Assembly: GCA_947456005.1 (NCBI GenBank)
Contig: CANGRP010000124.1
Location: forward strand, 1 to 7,747
Direction: 5' to 3'
DNA from: Caulobacteraceae bacterium
GTDB lineage: Bacteria > Pseudomonadota > Alphaproteobacteria > Caulobacterales > Caulobacteraceae
Length of the DNA stretch: 7,747 nucleotides
Part shown: positions 7,211 through 7,747 of the stretch, piece by piece
Layout: each line of letters begins with the position of its first letter
How positions within the stretch are numbered: position 1 is the stretch's first letter
Program-made: the position numbers and the translations under genes
The notes under the pieces: model-generated
Told to the model about the DNA's origin: nothing
The model's database searches: none
Seen by the model: only the letters and a program-made list of their open reading frames with translations

Positions 7211-7231
7211 CCGCTTGCAGCCGGCAGGCGG
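7211..7231 (+). terminator. Candidate GC-rich terminator hairpin after the haem-PQQ gene
   Basis: CCGCTTGC (7211-7218) pairs with GCAGGCGG (7224-7231), giving eight pairs including one G-U, around the five-base loop AGCCG. It begins 14 bases after the stop of the haem-PQQ gene. No T-run follows, so it would be a non-canonical terminator or a 3'-end stabilising hairpin. It overlaps the proposed -35 of the downstream tRNA promoter. Confidence 0.35.
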
Positions 7232-7243
7232 GCAGGCTATAGC
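7215..7243 (+). promoter_or_regulatory. Probable tRNA-Val promoter
   Basis: TTGCAGC at 7215-7221 matches five of seven bases of the Caulobacter-type -35 TTGACGS. GCTATAGC at 7236-7243 matches seven of eight bases of the -10 GCTANAWC, with 14 bases between them, inside the reported 10-14 range. Transcription would begin near 7250, about nine bases before the mature tRNA 5' end at 7259. The position and both elements fit a stable-RNA promoter; assignment relies on the organism being a Caulobacter relative. Confidence 0.55.
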
Positions 7244-7258
7244 CGCAACCCTTCCGGC

Positions 7259-7333
7259 GGATGCGTAGCTCAGCGGTAGAGCACCTCGTTCACACCGAGG
7301 GGGTCACAGGTTCGATCCCTGTCGCATCCACCA
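7259..7333 (+). tRNA. tRNA-Val (anticodon CAC), CCA encoded
   Basis: A complete cloverleaf can be paired by eye. The acceptor stem is GGATGCG (7259-7265) with CGCATCC (7323-7329). The D stem is GCTC/GAGC (7268-7271, 7279-7282). The anticodon stem CCTCG/CGAGG (7284-7288, 7296-7300) encloses loop TTCACAC, so the anticodon CAC is at 7291-7293 and reads the valine codon GUG. The T stem is ACAGG/CCTGT (7306-7310, 7318-7322) around TTCGATC. The discriminator base is A7330 and the CCA tail is encoded at 7331-7333. Every stem pairs perfectly, so the gene looks intact. It stands alone between two protein genes and seems to have its own promoter. Confidence 0.97.
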
Positions 7334-7362
7334 GGATTCATCCGGCCCTGCGATCCATTGAC

Positions 7363-7388
7363 CCGCCCCTCACCGCGCCAGAGGGCGG
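7363..7388. repeat. Bulged inverted repeat 29 bases after tRNA-Val
   Basis: CCGCCCCTC (7363-7371) pairs with GAGGGCGG (7381-7388) as eight pairs with one bulged C, around a nine-base loop. Its place shortly after the tRNA end suggests a role in ending or trimming the tRNA transcript. No T-run follows, so terminator activity is only a possibility. Confidence 0.35.
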
Positions 7389-7456
7389 CATGCCAATGTC
7401 TCAAATCTGGGCCATGTCCCACGGGCCATGGGTTCGAAGTCAGGCCCTGGGACTGG

Positions 7457-7470
7457 CGCCTCCGGAGGCG
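7457..7470. repeat. Perfect 14-bp palindrome CGCCTCCGGAGGCG
   Basis: The sequence CGCCTCCGGAGGCG equals its own reverse complement over all 14 bases and lies about 115 bases upstream of the receptor gene start. A dimeric repressor site is one reading. Chance in GC-rich DNA is another, since the flanking bases do not extend the symmetry. Confidence 0.4.
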
Positions 7471-7583
7471 GTGGGTTGAGGCCGGCGTCATCGAAGCGTC
7501 GCCGGAACGTCGCCGCGTCGACGTCGAACTGACACTGGCGTGACATCCGGCATGGGCAGTCAGGGGGCCTGCTGGAGGCTCCC

Positions 7584-7747
7584 ATGTATCTTTCCCGACT
7601 TCACCCGATCCGTCGCCACGCCCTTCTGGCCAGCGTCGCCGCCGTGGCCCTCTCCGGGCCCGCGCTTGCTGCCGAGGACGCCGACGAGGGCATGCTCTCA
7701 GAGGTCATCGTCACTGCAGAGAAGCGCGAGACCAACCTCCAGAAGAC
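7584..7747 (+). CDS. TonB-dependent outer-membrane receptor (N-terminal part, continues past the window)
   Basis: Start of a TonB-dependent receptor, an outer-membrane beta-barrel that takes up scarce nutrients (siderophores, vitamins, saccharides and other large solutes) using energy relayed by TonB. Only the first 54 complete codons are visible. Residues 1-30 form a signal peptide (basic start with RLHPIRRH, hydrophobic ASVAAVAL, ending PALAA before Glu31). SEVIVTAEKRETNLQKT (39-55, the last codon cut) is the typical TonB box and plug entry of alphaproteobacterial receptors. The ATG at 7584 has a strong GGAGG at 7574-7578, five bases upstream, which fixes the start. The substrate cannot be inferred because plug and barrel lie outside. 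It follows the haem-PQQ gene on the same strand, but tRNA-Val and its spacer separate the two, so they are probably not one operon. Confidence 0.88.
   Translation, partial: MYLSRLHPIRRHALLASVAAVALSGPALAAEDADEGMLSEVIVTAEKRETNLQK

Larger units (their letters stand above)
7334..7583. other. 250-base spacer between tRNA-Val and the TonB receptor gene, no convincing gene
   Basis: No open frame here has a credible start, ribosome-binding site and recognisable protein. Short frames on both strands of about 60-73 codons overlap one another, and some run into the tRNA or the receptor start. The stretch holds a bulged hairpin (7363-7388), a perfect 14-base palindrome (7457-7470) and tandem CGTCGCCG copies (7497-7515). 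It probably contains the receptor's promoter and leader, but I could not identify a full -35/-10 pair. Confidence 0.5.

Noticed and set aside
7261..7479. Short plus-strand frame starting inside the tRNA
   Set aside because: It is the familiar spurious translation of a tRNA gene; the cloverleaf accounts for these bases.
7476..7482. TTGAGGC as a -35 for the TonB receptor
   Set aside because: It matches six of seven consensus bases, but no acceptable -10 follows at 10-14 bases.
7370..7585. 71-codon minus-strand frame in the spacer (with FDVDAATFRRRFDDAG)
   Set aside because: The sequence looked protein-like at first, but its start overlaps the receptor ATG, there is no clear ribosome-binding site, and I recognise no family. 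Kept out pending conservation evidence.

Overview
The window is a compact stretch of a very GC-rich bacterial chromosome with bacterial housekeeping genes and short intergenic gaps. The gene set, the glutathione reductase redox motif, the encoded CCA of the tRNA, the large TonB-dependent receptor signature and two sites close to the Caulobacter-type housekeeping -10 (GCTANAWC) together suggest an alphaproteobacterium, most likely Caulobacterales (Caulobacter/Phenylobacterium-like). The taxonomic placement is inference.

Left half (bases 1-4450), minus strand, read right to left: glmU -> rpiA -> gor -> a polytopic O-antigen ligase/polymerase-like membrane protein that runs off the left edge. 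glmU and rpiA overlap by 4 bases (ATGA), rpiA and gor are 73 bases apart, and the membrane protein appears to start, with a non-ATG codon, immediately after the gor stop. This looks like one transcription unit combining envelope precursor synthesis (UDP-GlcNAc), pentose phosphate metabolism, thiol redox balance and surface glycan assembly. The common theme is only partial.

Right half (4554-7747), plus strand: a divergent HAD-family phosphoglycolate phosphatase-like gene (gph), then a secreted quinohemoprotein with an N-terminal c-type haem domain fused to a PQQ-type beta-propeller, with the architecture of polyvinyl-alcohol-dehydrogenase-like enzymes. Next come a tRNA-Val(CAC) with its own probable promoter, about 250 bases without a convincing gene but with several short repeats, and the first 54 codons of a TonB-dependent outer-membrane receptor.

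No mobile element, CRISPR array or recognisable defence or secondary-metabolite system is visible. The items most worth a second look are the haem-PQQ enzyme (substrate unknown; a Cys-Cys pair near the predicted active site), the ligase gene that is easily missed because it lacks an ATG start, and several inverted repeats in the short gaps. Because of the high GC content, long antisense open frames lie opposite glmU and the PQQ enzyme; these are judged artefacts.
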